Shown: positions 16,337 to 24,788 of the stretch, one piece after another
How positions within the stretch are numbered: position 1 is the stretch's first letter
How the letters are laid out: the number at the start of each line of letters is the position of its first letter
Source of the DNA: a bacterium
GTDB taxonomy: Bacteria > Bacillota > Limnochordia > DTU080 > RSA5
DNA length: 36,433 bases
NCBI GenBank assembly: GCA_002919195.1
Contig: PKEU01000051.1
Coordinates: 1-36,433 of the forward strand
Reading direction: 5' to 3'
Translations under genes and position numbers: made by a program
The notes under the pieces: generated by a model
Told to the model about the DNA's origin: nothing
The model's input: only the letters and a program-made list of their open reading frames with translations
Databases searched by the model: none

Positions 16337-16834
16337 GTGCGCCCATCCTTTGGCAGGGAGGCATGCTTTGTGACCCAACCCAATTCTCATCCCTTTCCCA
16401 GCGCTCACATGACGCAAGTGGCGATCGTCGTCCGCGATATTGAGCGTTCCGCCGGCGCGTACGCGAGGCTCTTTGGCCTTCCAAAACCGCCGATCATCGA
16501 GACGGCAGGGTTTGACGAAGCCCGTACCCACTATCGCGGCCAGCCCACCGAGGCCCGGGCCAAGCTCGCCTTTTTCGACATGGGCTCCTTGAAGCTCGAG
16601 CTGATCCAGCCGATCGGAGGACCAAGCACCTGGCAGGAGTTCCTCGACCAACATGGTGAGGGGATCCATCACATCGCCTTTCACGTCAAAGGGATGGACG
16701 AAGTGCTGGCGCGTTTAGAAGCCAACGGAGTTTCGACGGTGCAACGAGGCGACTACAAGGGCGGCCGCTACGCCTATACGGACGGCCACCCTGTTGGGCT
16801 TGGTGCGGTGATCGAACTCCTCGAGGACTTTTGA
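16337..16834 (+). CDS. VOC/glyoxalase-family protein (methylmalonyl-CoA epimerase-like)
   Basis: AAGGAGGT then GTG 16337; HMTQVAIVVRDIERSAGAYARLFGL; GEGIHHIAFHVKGMDEVLARLEANGV. Confidence 0.85.
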   Translation: MRPSFGREACFVTQPNSHPFPSAHMTQVAIVVRDIERSAGAYARLFGLPKPPIIETAGFDEARTHYRGQPTEARAKLAFFDMGSLKLELIQPIGGPSTWQEFLDQHGEGIHHIAFHVKGMDEVLARLEANGVSTVQRGDYKGGRYAYTDGHPVGLGAVIELLEDF

Positions 16835-16839
16835 GCGGT

Positions 16840-17133
16840 TCACCGTGGGGCGGCGACGTCTTGGCCATCGATGGCGACGAGCTTGTCGAGGCGGATCTCG
16901 AGGCCGCTTGCAAGCCGCAGGTACTCGGCCCGGTCGCGAGCAAAGACATCGACGATCCGGTCGTGCACCCGTTGCTCGACACCCTTTTCGTCGATGTAGA
17001 CCAACTCGGTGGGACGTGCCAGCGTCGCCCGGGCGAGCAGCTCGTCGTGGACTCCACAGTCGATGGGGTGATAGGGCTCCAGGTCCTTCATCATTACGGG
17101 CACCCCGCTTTTGTTGACTTCCCGCGCGCTCAT
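16840..17133 (-). CDS. Rof/YaeO-like Rho-binding antiterminator family small protein
   Basis: YHPIDCGVHDELLARATLARPTELVYIDEKGVEQRVHDRIVDVFARDRAEYLRLASGLEIRLDKLVAIDG has the Rof layout (Y-x-PI-x-C ... D-x-L-x-x-A ... EYL ... LRLDK/I). AAGGAGC upstream of ATG 17133. Confidence 0.65.
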   Translation of the reverse strand: MSAREVNKSGVPVMMKDLEPYHPIDCGVHDELLARATLARPTELVYIDEKGVEQRVHDRIVDVFARDRAEYLRLASGLEIRLDKLVAIDGQDVAAPR

Positions 17134-17235
17134 GGACGATTTGCTCCTTAGGATGCTCCTTTGCGGGCAAGACCACGCCGCGCCTCTACGGTGTGAATCG
17201 AGGCCGAGGTGGTGACACTACACCCGCAAGAGGTG

Positions 17236-17520
17236 ATGACCGTGTCGCTCGAGCGGTACCGGGAGCGGATCGCCCGGGTCGTGAGGGAGCAAATCGAAAC
17301 CAACGCTGTAAGCTCCCTCGCCACCCTGCAAGAGACGGTGACGGAAGCCCTGGATCTGGATCGCTCTCCCAAGGCGCAACGAGAGCTCAGCGCGCTCATC
17401 CGTGAGCTTTACCAACAATACCACGAGACCAACGAGTTTGACTACGACGACATCGTCGAGCAAAGCTTTCCGGGAAGCGACCCGCCCCCGCCGCCCACCC
17501 CGGGATCACCCGGCGGGTAA
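17236..17520 (+). CDS. Small hypothetical protein with C-terminal SFPxSDPP motif
   Basis: MTVSLERYRERIARVVREQIETNAVSSLATLQETVTEALDLDRSPKAQRELSALIRELYQQYHETNEFDYDDIVEQSFPGSDPPPPPTPGSPGG. GTG 17209 and GTG 17242 are alternative starts. Confidence 0.6.
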   Translation: MTVSLERYRERIARVVREQIETNAVSSLATLQETVTEALDLDRSPKAQRELSALIRELYQQYHETNEFDYDDIVEQSFPGSDPPPPPTPGSPGG

Positions 17521-17556
17521 CCCCGAAAAGGCGTAATCCCGCAACCCAAAGACTCA

Positions 17557-17581
17557 CCGAGGGGCGGATGCCGCCCCTCGG
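17557..17581. terminator. Hairpin between convergent genes
   Basis: CCGAGGGGCGG-ATG-CCGCCCCTCGG, perfect 11-bp stem. Confidence 0.6.
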
Positions 17582-17585
17582 TTCA

Positions 17586-18479
17586 TTAATCCGCCACCAG
17601 CAAGACGCCGATTTGCGATGGATCTTTTACCAAGACGCCCTCGTCCTGAGGCTCGTAGGGCAGCTGCGCCTCTTCGAGGCGGCCGATGAGGCGATCCAGC
17701 TCTTGCCGGCCGGGCACCACGATGGTGAAGGAGCGGAGCCCCGTGGCGTAAGGCGGCGCGGGTGGCGCTCCTTCGCCCAGCCAGATATTGGCGCCCACGT
17801 GGTGATGGTACCCGCCCGCGCTGACAAAGAGAGCGCCGAAATCGTCGCGATCGAGCGTCACGTCCAGGCCCAGCACGCCGTGATAGAAAGCGCGGCTCGC
17901 GTTCAGGCTGGAGACGTGAAGGTGCACGTGTCCCACCACGGTGGCGGGCGCAAGCCCCTCCCACGGCGAGGCATCCCTCTCCAGCTCCGCGAGGAGCTCC
18001 TCGAGGTCGATGCCGCTTCGCGGCGCCCGGGCGATATCGTACATCCCGTCTGGGGTCATCGGCCACTGGTCCCGGGGGAAATCCCACGCCAGCTCGATGC
18101 CGTTCCCTTCCGGGTCAGGCAAGTAAAAAGCCAAGTGGGTGCCGTGGTTGGAGTGCCCGTGGATGGGCGCGCCCGACACGAGGACGCGCTTGACGAGATG
18201 GGCCAAGTCCCACCGGGTCGGCAACAGAAAGGCGGTGTGGTAGAGCCCTGTCGTCCTCCGCACTCTCTTGGCGCCGTCGACCTGGGTAAGCCGCAAGAGT
18301 TCCCGCTCCCCGGCGCCCAGGCCGGCGCTGTCGCCCTCTTGCCAGAGGAGGCGAAAGCCCAATAAGTCGCGATAAAACGCGACCATCTTTTCTAGGCTCG
18401 CGACCGTGTAATGCACCCGTCCCAGGTGGGTACGGGGGTCGATCTGAAATGCCGGGAGTTCCCTGATCCGGTCCATCAA
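17586..18479 (-). CDS. VOC-family ring-cleavage dioxygenase, CatE (catechol 2,3-dioxygenase)-like
   Basis: LGRVHYTVASLEKMVAFYRDLLGF; YHTAFLLP; DPEGNGIELAWDFPRDQW; VGHVHLHVSSLNASRAFYHGVLGLDV; GGYHHHVGANIW. Confidence 0.85.
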   Translation of the reverse strand: MMDRIRELPAFQIDPRTHLGRVHYTVASLEKMVAFYRDLLGFRLLWQEGDSAGLGAGERELLRLTQVDGAKRVRRTTGLYHTAFLLPTRWDLAHLVKRVLVSGAPIHGHSNHGTHLAFYLPDPEGNGIELAWDFPRDQWPMTPDGMYDIARAPRSGIDLEELLAELERDASPWEGLAPATVVGHVHLHVSSLNASRAFYHGVLGLDVTLDRDDFGALFVSAGGYHHHVGANIWLGEGAPPAPPYATGLRSFTIVVPGRQELDRLIGRLEEAQLPYEPQDEGVLVKDPSQIGVLLVAD

Positions 18480-18524
18480 CCGATCCGCCCTTTGCTCACC
18501 GCGGCGGCGGAAAGAGCGCCTGCC

Positions 18525-19781
18525 CTAATCCTCGCGGTAGATTTCATCCAGCGTGATTTGGATCATCCTTAAACCTTGCTCCGGGTCGACGTTTCCCGAA
18601 AGGATGGCCCCCAGGGAGGCGACGAGGCGGTTGACTTCGGCGTCGGAGACTTGCGGAAAAGCAAAGAACGTCCACTCCTGGATGGCCTGCGCGAAAGCGG
18701 CCCGGTTGTTGGGCGGTCCCGGAGCGTAGAGCATCGCCGCCTCCCAAAGGAGCGGCGACGCCGGAAAGGCGTATCCAGACCGCGCGACCGCCTGCTGCCC
18801 CTCGACCGACGCGGCCATCTCGAGGAAGCCTACCAGGTCGGGCGTGACCACGGCCCCCTGTCCAACGACGAGGCCGCTCCCCTCGCCAAAGGCCGGACGG
18901 CGATACGTGTAGGGAGACAACGGCAGCGGCACGACATCCCACTCAAAAGCGAGCTGCAGCCCGTCGCGATCCAGCGTTCCAGGGAGCATTTGGGAGATGT
19001 TGCGACGCCGCATGCCCAAAACACCCCGGCGAAACCTCCCCGAGCTGTCGCTCTGCTGGGTCAAGGGGGGCGAGATGCGCTCTTCGTTGATCGCACGGCT
19101 CGCAAGGTCAAGGAACTGGGCATTAAACTGGTTGAGCAGGTCGGGCTTGCCTTCAGGATCGATCACATCGCCGTGCGCGAGGAAGTACACCGCGACAAAC
19201 TCAAAGTCGATATCGACCAAGTACCGCCGTTGCTCAGGCACGGAGACCCGGCGCCCTACTTCGATCATGTCGTGCCACGTCCACGTCTCGCCCAGCCGGC
19301 TGAGGGGCGGGAGCCCCGCATTTTGCATCATGCTCTCGTTATACTGGAAGAGGGCGACGTCCGCCGTGACAGGCACGCCCACAGGGCCGCGCTCCTCCGA
19401 GTAGGCCTGGCGCATCCCGGGAGGGAAATTGTAAAGGGCCTGCTCCAAGCCGTGCCAGCGAGAGCCTGCCAGCGTCATGAGGGCGCCGGTCCGTTTGAGA
19501 GCGGCAATCGTCTGCACCGGCAGCAAAAAGACGTCGGCCTTGGAGCCCGTGACCAGCCACTCTAAGAGCTGCTGCGGGTTAGTGGAGTCAAGAGGCACAA
19601 GCTCGACTTGGGCTCCAGGCACCGCCGACTCGTAGGCCCGTTTGAGCTTTGTAAGGAGCGCGAGCTCTGCCTGCGATCCCGAACGATACCCTACTCGGAC
19701 CTGCGCGTCGCTTTCCGCGCGGGACGCCAAAAGGATGATGATCACCAGCGCGACGACCCTCAGAGCCTGTTTTCCCCTCAC
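18525..19781 (-). CDS. Extracellular solute-binding protein (family 1-like), orphan
   Basis: Signal MRGKQALRVVALVIIILLASRAESDAQ; VRVGYRSGSQAELALLTKLKRAYESAVPGAQVELVPLDS; GPVGVPVTADVALFQYNESMMQNAGLPPL...TWHDMIEVGRR; GQQAVARSGYAFPA. Confidence 0.8.
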   Translation of the reverse strand: MRGKQALRVVALVIIILLASRAESDAQVRVGYRSGSQAELALLTKLKRAYESAVPGAQVELVPLDSTNPQQLLEWLVTGSKADVFLLPVQTIAALKRTGALMTLAGSRWHGLEQALYNFPPGMRQAYSEERGPVGVPVTADVALFQYNESMMQNAGLPPLSRLGETWTWHDMIEVGRRVSVPEQRRYLVDIDFEFVAVYFLAHGDVIDPEGKPDLLNQFNAQFLDLASRAINEERISPPLTQQSDSSGRFRRGVLGMRRRNISQMLPGTLDRDGLQLAFEWDVVPLPLSPYTYRRPAFGEGSGLVVGQGAVVTPDLVGFLEMAASVEGQQAVARSGYAFPASPLLWEAAMLYAPGPPNNRAAFAQAIQEWTFFAFPQVSDAEVNRLVASLGAILSGNVDPEQGLRMIQITLDEIYRED

Positions 19782-19823
19782 CGTAGGCCCCCTCTCCCTC
19801 TAACCTTTCCGGGACGCGACGAC

Positions 19824-20456
19824 TTACCCTGCTAACGTCTTGGCGCACACGGCGCGAAGGATCCTTTTCGCCTCTTGATACTCCTTAGACAAGGGAGAAC
19901 GCCGCGCGGCGATGCGTGCCGCCCGGGGGCGTAAACTTACCGCCCGGACGGCCCCCTCCAAGGCGCCAAAGAGCACCCGCGCCATCATCGTAGAATCCCA
20001 CCGGTCTCCCACGATCTCCCGCACCCGGGCCTCGATGTCGGCCTCAAACGCTTCACGCGCCTGGTCGATCTGAGTTTTCACATCGCGGGCGACGCCTTCA
20101 CACCCGCCGAGGAGCGCAAAGCGAGCGATCTCCTGGTACTCCATGATCACGTCGAAGGTGGTGTCGAGGACGATCAAGAGGCGCTCCAGCGGGTCGGTCA
20201 CTCCCTCCTGCCGCTCTTCGACCGTCTCTTGGATCAGGCGAACTCCCTCTTGAATCACCGAGACCAAGAGCTGGTCTTTTCCCGGGAAGTGGTAATAGAC
20301 GCTCCCCTTTGCGACGCCCGCCTCCTGGGCGATTTCATCGATCGAAGTCAGGTGAAACCCCTTCGTGGCGAAAAGGCGAGCCGCCGCGTCAAGGATGCGG
20401 GCCCGGGTCGTCCGGATGGCGTGAACCTTGGGCGTCGCCACCGTTTCCCCCTTCAC
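19824..20456 (-). CDS. TetR/AcrR-family transcriptional regulator
   Basis: TRARILDAAARLFATKGFHLTSIDEIAQEAGVAKGSVYYHFPGKDQLLVSVIQ. Confidence 0.92.
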   Translation of the reverse strand: MKGETVATPKVHAIRTTRARILDAAARLFATKGFHLTSIDEIAQEAGVAKGSVYYHFPGKDQLLVSVIQEGVRLIQETVEERQEGVTDPLERLLIVLDTTFDVIMEYQEIARFALLGGCEGVARDVKTQIDQAREAFEADIEARVREIVGDRWDSTMMARVLFGALEGAVRAVSLRPRAARIAARRSPLSKEYQEAKRILRAVCAKTLAG

Positions 20457-20755
20457 GACTCCACCGTCACCTGGGACCAGACGTCAGGGCCTCGGTTTCC
20501 CTGGGCGTCCGTCGCGTAAAAGTAGACGCTATATGTCCCCGGCGGCGCATCCCAAGGCACCATGCTGGTGACGACGTAGGTGCCTTCACCTTGCGGGCGT
20601 AGCGTCTCGACGATACCACCCTGGGGCACGACCGCGTAGACAGACGAAACCTCACCCTGCACGTCCGACAGCCTCACCTCGACATCGACGGCTTGTCCGG
20701 GACGGGCGACTTCAGGCGAAAAACGCACTTCCATCCGGTAAGACAACGCTGGCAC
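20453..20755 (-). CDS. Small Ig-like/beta-sandwich domain protein
   Basis: MEVRFSPEVARPGQAVDVEVRLSDVQGEVSSVYAVVPQGGIVETLRPQGEGTYVVTSMVPWDAPPGTYSVYFYATDAQGNRGPDVWSQVTV. 4-bp overlap with the tetR start. Confidence 0.65.
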   Translation of the reverse strand: MPALSYRMEVRFSPEVARPGQAVDVEVRLSDVQGEVSSVYAVVPQGGIVETLRPQGEGTYVVTSMVPWDAPPGTYSVYFYATDAQGNRGPDVWSQVTVES

Positions 20756-20791
20756 AAACCTTGCCCCCTCGCACGCAAAAAGCGGGTTTAG

Positions 20792-20805
20792 ACCGACCGG
20801 TCAGT
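20792..20805. promoter_or_regulatory. TetR-family operator ACCGACCGGTCAGT
   Basis: 14-bp inverted repeat with one mismatched pair (minus: ACTGAC-CG-GTCGGT), just downstream of the -10 of the minus-strand promoter. Confidence 0.7.
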
Positions 20806-20808
20806 ATA

Positions 20809-20838
20809 ATTGTAGCCTCTTTTTCCCTCTCTTGTCAA
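20809..20838 (-). promoter_or_regulatory. Promoter of the Ig-like/TetR/SBP operon
   Basis: Minus: TTGACA (20838-20833), 18 bp, TACAAT (20814-20809). Confidence 0.7.
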
Positions 20839-20869
20839 ACTTTCAGTCGTCCAAACGCCTTTTCGGAAG

Positions 20870-21661
20870 CTACCAGCGGGCGATCTGCGTGACAGGCAGA
20901 TCGGGGTGAGGCAGGCTGACCTTCTCCAGGGAGGCGCCCATAGCAGCGCTCCCCGGCTGCGACGCGAGGGTGGGCCGAGCGACCGTCATGATGTAGTCAT
21001 CCTCCAGCGTGATGGTGGCAAGACGCCAAAGGCTCGGAGGCTCCCCCTCCGAGCCGGGAAACGACGCGACGGTGTAGCGATCGGCGCCAAAGGAGACCTC
21101 CACCTTGCCGATCGCTCGAGGGAGGCTCGTACCCACCGCCTTGATCAATGCTTCTTTTCTCGTCCACCAGCGAAAAAAAGCGATCCGCTGTTGGTCCACC
21201 GGTTGGCGAGAAAACTCCGCTCGCTCACGCTCCGTAGCAAACCGGCGGACAAGCCCTTCCACGTCGCGCCGGCGCGCCATCCACTCAAGGTCCACGCCGA
21301 TGCGGGCATCGACTTCACTGAAACGCCCTTCCCTCTGCGAAAAAAAGAGCGCGATGGCGATCCGGTCCCCGGAGTGGGAAAGGTTAAAGGCAACAGAACG
21401 CCCGGTTTCGCTGGCTTGCGCAGGGTCGAGCAAAGGTTTGCCTGAGGCGTTGTAGATCAATCGCACAGCGGCCGGAGCCAGGCCGATCCGCTCGGCGACC
21501 AGCGAGCGCAAAAGCCCCCGGCCGATGATGTATCGCCGGCGGACGGATTCCCGGCGCATGTTCTCGGCCCGCTGGATTTCGTCCGGGGAGAGCGCCGGTT
21601 CAAACCGGCGCCATTGATCCTTGAGCTCCGAGAGCTTGGCCTGCCACACTTCAAGGCCCAC
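20870..21661 (-). CDS. 4'-phosphopantetheinyl transferase, Sfp/Gsp type
   Basis: GRGLLRSLV, NASGKPLLDP, FNLSHSGDRIAIAL, IGVDLEWM, FFRWWTRKEALIKAVG. Confidence 0.92.
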   Translation of the reverse strand: MGLEVWQAKLSELKDQWRRFEPALSPDEIQRAENMRRESVRRRYIIGRGLLRSLVAERIGLAPAAVRLIYNASGKPLLDPAQASETGRSVAFNLSHSGDRIAIALFFSQREGRFSEVDARIGVDLEWMARRRDVEGLVRRFATERERAEFSRQPVDQQRIAFFRWWTRKEALIKAVGTSLPRAIGKVEVSFGADRYTVASFPGSEGEPPSLWRLATITLEDDYIMTVARPTLASQPGSAAMGASLEKVSLPHPDLPVTQIARW

Positions 21662-21685
21662 CGGCGACGCTCCCTTTAGGCGTTT

Positions 21686-21820
21686 TCAAGCCTTGCGCTC
21701 CCGCCGGCGCTGCGCGTCTTGCATCTCTCGTTGGCGTTGCTTTGCCTCAGCGACAAGCCCCCATACCGCCATGATCGCAAAGGCCGCCAGCAGGACGACA
21801 ACGACGACCGTCTCCACCAT
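21686..21820 (-). CDS. 44-aa single-pass membrane microprotein (absent from the ORF track)
   Basis: Minus translation from ATG 21820: MVETVVVVVLLAAFAIMAVWGLVAEAKQRQREMQDAQRRRERKA*. GAGGGGAGAGAG Shine-Dalgarno-like sequence upstream. Confidence 0.5.
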   Translation of the reverse strand: MVETVVVVVLLAAFAIMAVWGLVAEAKQRQREMQDAQRRRERKA

Positions 21821-21857
21821 GGTGCTCTCTCCCCTCGATCTATTTTCGGTACCGCCT

Positions 21858-22220
21858 TCATGCCGGCTTGATCGAGGGGAAACGCAGGTATTTGGTCAAG
21901 CGGCGGGCTAGTAGGAAAAGCTCCCGCCAACTTTGCTCCGAGGCTTGGAGGCGTTCAGCTACCGGTCGCGGCAATGGTCGATCTTCGACGATCACAAGGG
22001 CCGATTCCCGCTGTTCCACCGCTGCCTCGGGCGCTCTTAAGCCCTCCATCACCCAGGCGGCCTCGGCCTTTTGATATTGAGTCCAGGCCGGCAGCAGCCG
22101 GGACGGCGCGTCGACAGGGATCGCGACCGCAGGCTGCACGAGCCCCGCCGCCGCGATGATGACAACCAACCAAAGCGAAACGAGCCTCACGAAAACCTCC
22201 AGAGAGGGTGGTACTCTCAT
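21858..22220 (-). CDS. Secreted/membrane-anchored hypothetical protein
   Basis: From ATG 22220: MRVPPSLEVFVRLVSLWLVVIIAAAGLVQPAVAIPVDAPSRLLPAWTQYQKAEAAWVMEGLRAPEAAVEQRESALVIVEDRPLPRPVAERLQASEQSWRELFLLARRLTKYLRFPSIKPA. The upstream start at 22271 would overlap the palindrome at 22227-22264. Confidence 0.5.
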   Translation of the reverse strand: MRVPPSLEVFVRLVSLWLVVIIAAAGLVQPAVAIPVDAPSRLLPAWTQYQKAEAAWVMEGLRAPEAAVEQRESALVIVEDRPLPRPVAERLQASEQSWRELFLLARRLTKYLRFPSIKPA

Positions 22221-22226
22221 TGTCGC

Positions 22227-22264
22227 GCCAACTCCCGGCGGTGTCCATACCGCCGGGAGTTGGC
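22227..22264. terminator. Perfect 15-bp inverted repeat downstream of the NhaD-like gene
   Basis: GCCAACTCCCGGCGG-TGTCCATA-CCGCCGGGAGTTGGC; no U-tract. Confidence 0.5.
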
Positions 22265-22315
22265 AACGCAAGCGGCTGATTTGCGACGGGCGGGCGACCG
22301 TCGAGCAACTAGGAC

Positions 22316-23722
22316 TTAGTTAGCCAGGAGCAGCGGCAGCTGCGCGAGCAAGAGCAGCAAGGCGGCGAGGAGCGATGGCACTGCCGTCACAAGGCCGGGC
22401 CAAAACCACTCCATAAACGAGATGCCTTTCCCCTCCCTGCGCTCGAGCAGCCCGACGGCGATGATGTTGGCCGTCGAACCGATGACGGTGAGGTTGCCCA
22501 AGATCGTGCCGCCAAACAGCATCGCCCACCAGAGCGGAAAGACATTGATGCCGGCATCAACCATATCGCCCACGATGGGGATAAACGAGGCGACCGCCAA
22601 GACGTTATCCATAAACGCCGAAAGCAAGCCGATTCCCCACGTGACGATCCACATCAGCGGCACGATCTCGCCGCCCGTGAAATTGATCATCCCCTTGGCG
22701 ATGTGCTCAGTGACGCCCACGTAGCGGAGCGTGCCAGCGGAAGCAAACAGCAGCATGAAAAAGGCCAACGTCCACCAGTCGACTCGTTTTTCCACCAGTT
22801 CCCGGGCGCGGTTGCGCTCGATAAAGAGCACGATGCCTGCGCCGAGCAGCGCGGTGCCCACCAGCATCACGTTGTGCTCCAAGTTAAGCCACTGCTCGAT
22901 GTTTTTGTGGCTGAGCAGCCCCACGATGGTCCCGAGAAAGATAAGGGATGGCAAAAGAAGGTTACCGCTCTTGGCCGGGCGCTCCTCGCCGTCCTCCGCC
23001 CCGGCGGCCATCTCCTCACCGGCCTGGCGGCTGCGGTCGATGGCCTCTTGGAGGCGCGCCATCGGCTTTCTAAAGAAGACAAAGGAGAGGACGACGGTCA
23101 GCGCCCATGCGACCACCGCGATCGGCGTGGCCCACCGCAAAAAGTCGGGGAACGCGAGTCCAGCCCGCAGGGCGATCAACACGCCGATCGGATTCCCGAC
23201 GACCGTGGCGCCGCTGCCGATGTTGGTCGCAAAGACGACCATGATGATATACGGAATCGGGTCGAGCTTATAGTGCCGGCAAAGGCGCAACGTGATCGCC
23301 GCCATAAACAAGATCGACGTGACCTCGTCGACCAGAGCGGCGGAGATAAACGAAAGCGCCATCAGCGAAACCATCAGCTTCTTGGCCGAACCACCGATAA
23401 AGGGGAGGATCTTTTCCAACGCCGCCTCGAAGAAGTGGTTGTTTTCGAGGTAGCCGATGATGATCATCATGCCGATGAGAAAGAGGATCACGTCAAGGCT
23501 GGCGAACTCGATGAGGTGCGCGATGTCGAGAAGCCCTGACGCGAGCAACACCGCGATGCCCGTCAGCGCAAAGGCGAGGCGGAAGGGCCAGTACAATAGA
23601 GTTCCGACGATAAAGCTCACGAAGACCGCAACGGAAAGCACCTGGCTCCCGTTAAGGCCGCTCATCGCGGCGATCAGCGAAATCGCCAAGACGAGTGCGA
23701 CGTACAGAGCAGCTTTTTTCAT
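22316..23722 (-). CDS. NhaD/ArsB-type (ion transporter superfamily) permease
   Basis: 468 aa polytopic: LIEFASLDVILFLIGMMIIIGYLENNHFFE; ALVDEVTSILFMAAITL; ATNIGSGATVVGNPIGVLIA; LSAFMDNVLAVASFIPIV; GGTILGNLTVIGSTANIIAVGLLER. Confidence 0.88.
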   Translation of the reverse strand: MKKAALYVALVLAISLIAAMSGLNGSQVLSVAVFVSFIVGTLLYWPFRLAFALTGIAVLLASGLLDIAHLIEFASLDVILFLIGMMIIIGYLENNHFFEAALEKILPFIGGSAKKLMVSLMALSFISAALVDEVTSILFMAAITLRLCRHYKLDPIPYIIMVVFATNIGSGATVVGNPIGVLIALRAGLAFPDFLRWATPIAVVAWALTVVLSFVFFRKPMARLQEAIDRSRQAGEEMAAGAEDGEERPAKSGNLLLPSLIFLGTIVGLLSHKNIEQWLNLEHNVMLVGTALLGAGIVLFIERNRARELVEKRVDWWTLAFFMLLFASAGTLRYVGVTEHIAKGMINFTGGEIVPLMWIVTWGIGLLSAFMDNVLAVASFIPIVGDMVDAGINVFPLWWAMLFGGTILGNLTVIGSTANIIAVGLLERREGKGISFMEWFWPGLVTAVPSLLAALLLLLAQLPLLLAN

Positions 23723-23764
23723 GCGGATAGCACATCCCTTTCTGTTCGTGTAACACCAACTTCA

Positions 23765-23770
23765 ATTATA
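23765..23770 (-). promoter_or_regulatory. -10 element TATAAT upstream of the NhaD-like gene
   Basis: Minus strand GGTATATAATTG; the -35 is poor. Confidence 0.35.
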
Positions 23771-23864
23771 TACCTCGACAGGCGGGATAAAAGGCGTTAA
23801 CGCTCGAAGTCGAAATAGGAGCTTACTTAAATCTTTTCAATCTCCATTTGCCACCGAGAGAGGG

Positions 23865-24659
23865 ATGACGATGAACCTCTGGGAAGAGAATACGCCGGGC
23901 CTCGCGCCGGGCGATTCGCCACCCACCCTTGAGCCGTACATCATCGATGCTCCTTTGGGACGATCCACTGCCGCTGTGATCATCTGTCCCGGCGGCGGCT
24001 ACGCGAGAAGGGCCGACCACGAGGGCCGGCCCGTCGCCCAGTGGCTCAACTCCCTGGGCATCTCCGCTTTCGTCCTCCACTACCGGGTCGCGCCCTACCG
24101 CCATCCGTACCCCCTCCTCGACGCCAAGAGAGCCATCCGCCTCGTCCGCCACCGCGCAAGCCAGTGGAACATCGATCCTCACCGCATCGGCGTGCTGGGC
24201 TTTTCGGCAGGCGGACACCTCGCCGCCACGCTGGCGACCCATTTCGATGGCGGCGATCCCATGGCCGCGGATCCCATCGAACGCCAGAGCTCCCGCCCCG
24301 ACCTTGCCATCCTCTGCTACCCCGTCATCACCTTGCGAGGTCCCTTCGCCCACCAGGGGTCGGCGCGCAATCTCCTCGGCGAAGCCCCTGATCCCTCGCT
24401 TCTTGCCGCCCTGTCGTGCGACACCCAGGTGAGCCCCGAAACACCGCCGGCCTTTCTCTGGCACACTGCCGACGACGCGACCGTGCCGGTGGAAAACAGC
24501 CTCGCCTTTGCAGGAGCCCTCAGCCGGCACGGCGTGCCTTTCGCCTTGCACGTCTTTCCCCACGGCCGCCACGGGCTGGGCTTGGCCCATGAGGAGCCCG
24601 ATGTCGCCCAGTGGACCGCGCTCTTGGCCACGTGGTTGCGCAGCAGGGGATTTTGCTAG
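23865..24659 (+). CDS. Alpha/beta hydrolase (acetyl-xylan-esterase/BD-FAE-like)
   Basis: AAVIICPGGGYARRADHEGRPVAQWLNSLGISAFVLHYRVAPY; nucleophile motif GFSAGGHLAATLA; HTADDATVPVENSL; FPHGRHGLGLA. Confidence 0.88.
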   Translation: MTMNLWEENTPGLAPGDSPPTLEPYIIDAPLGRSTAAVIICPGGGYARRADHEGRPVAQWLNSLGISAFVLHYRVAPYRHPYPLLDAKRAIRLVRHRASQWNIDPHRIGVLGFSAGGHLAATLATHFDGGDPMAADPIERQSSRPDLAILCYPVITLRGPFAHQGSARNLLGEAPDPSLLAALSCDTQVSPETPPAFLWHTADDATVPVENSLAFAGALSRHGVPFALHVFPHGRHGLGLAHEEPDVAQWTALLATWLRSRGFC

Positions 24660-24788
24660 ACCGGCTGCCAACCGGCTCCACACAACTTGCGGCAAACCAG
24701 GGAACTTCTGGGACGCCGCCGAAAATGGTTTGATAGGCACGACAAGCCCTCGGCGGCACCAGGTCCTTGCGGACGAGGAGGGATCCCC

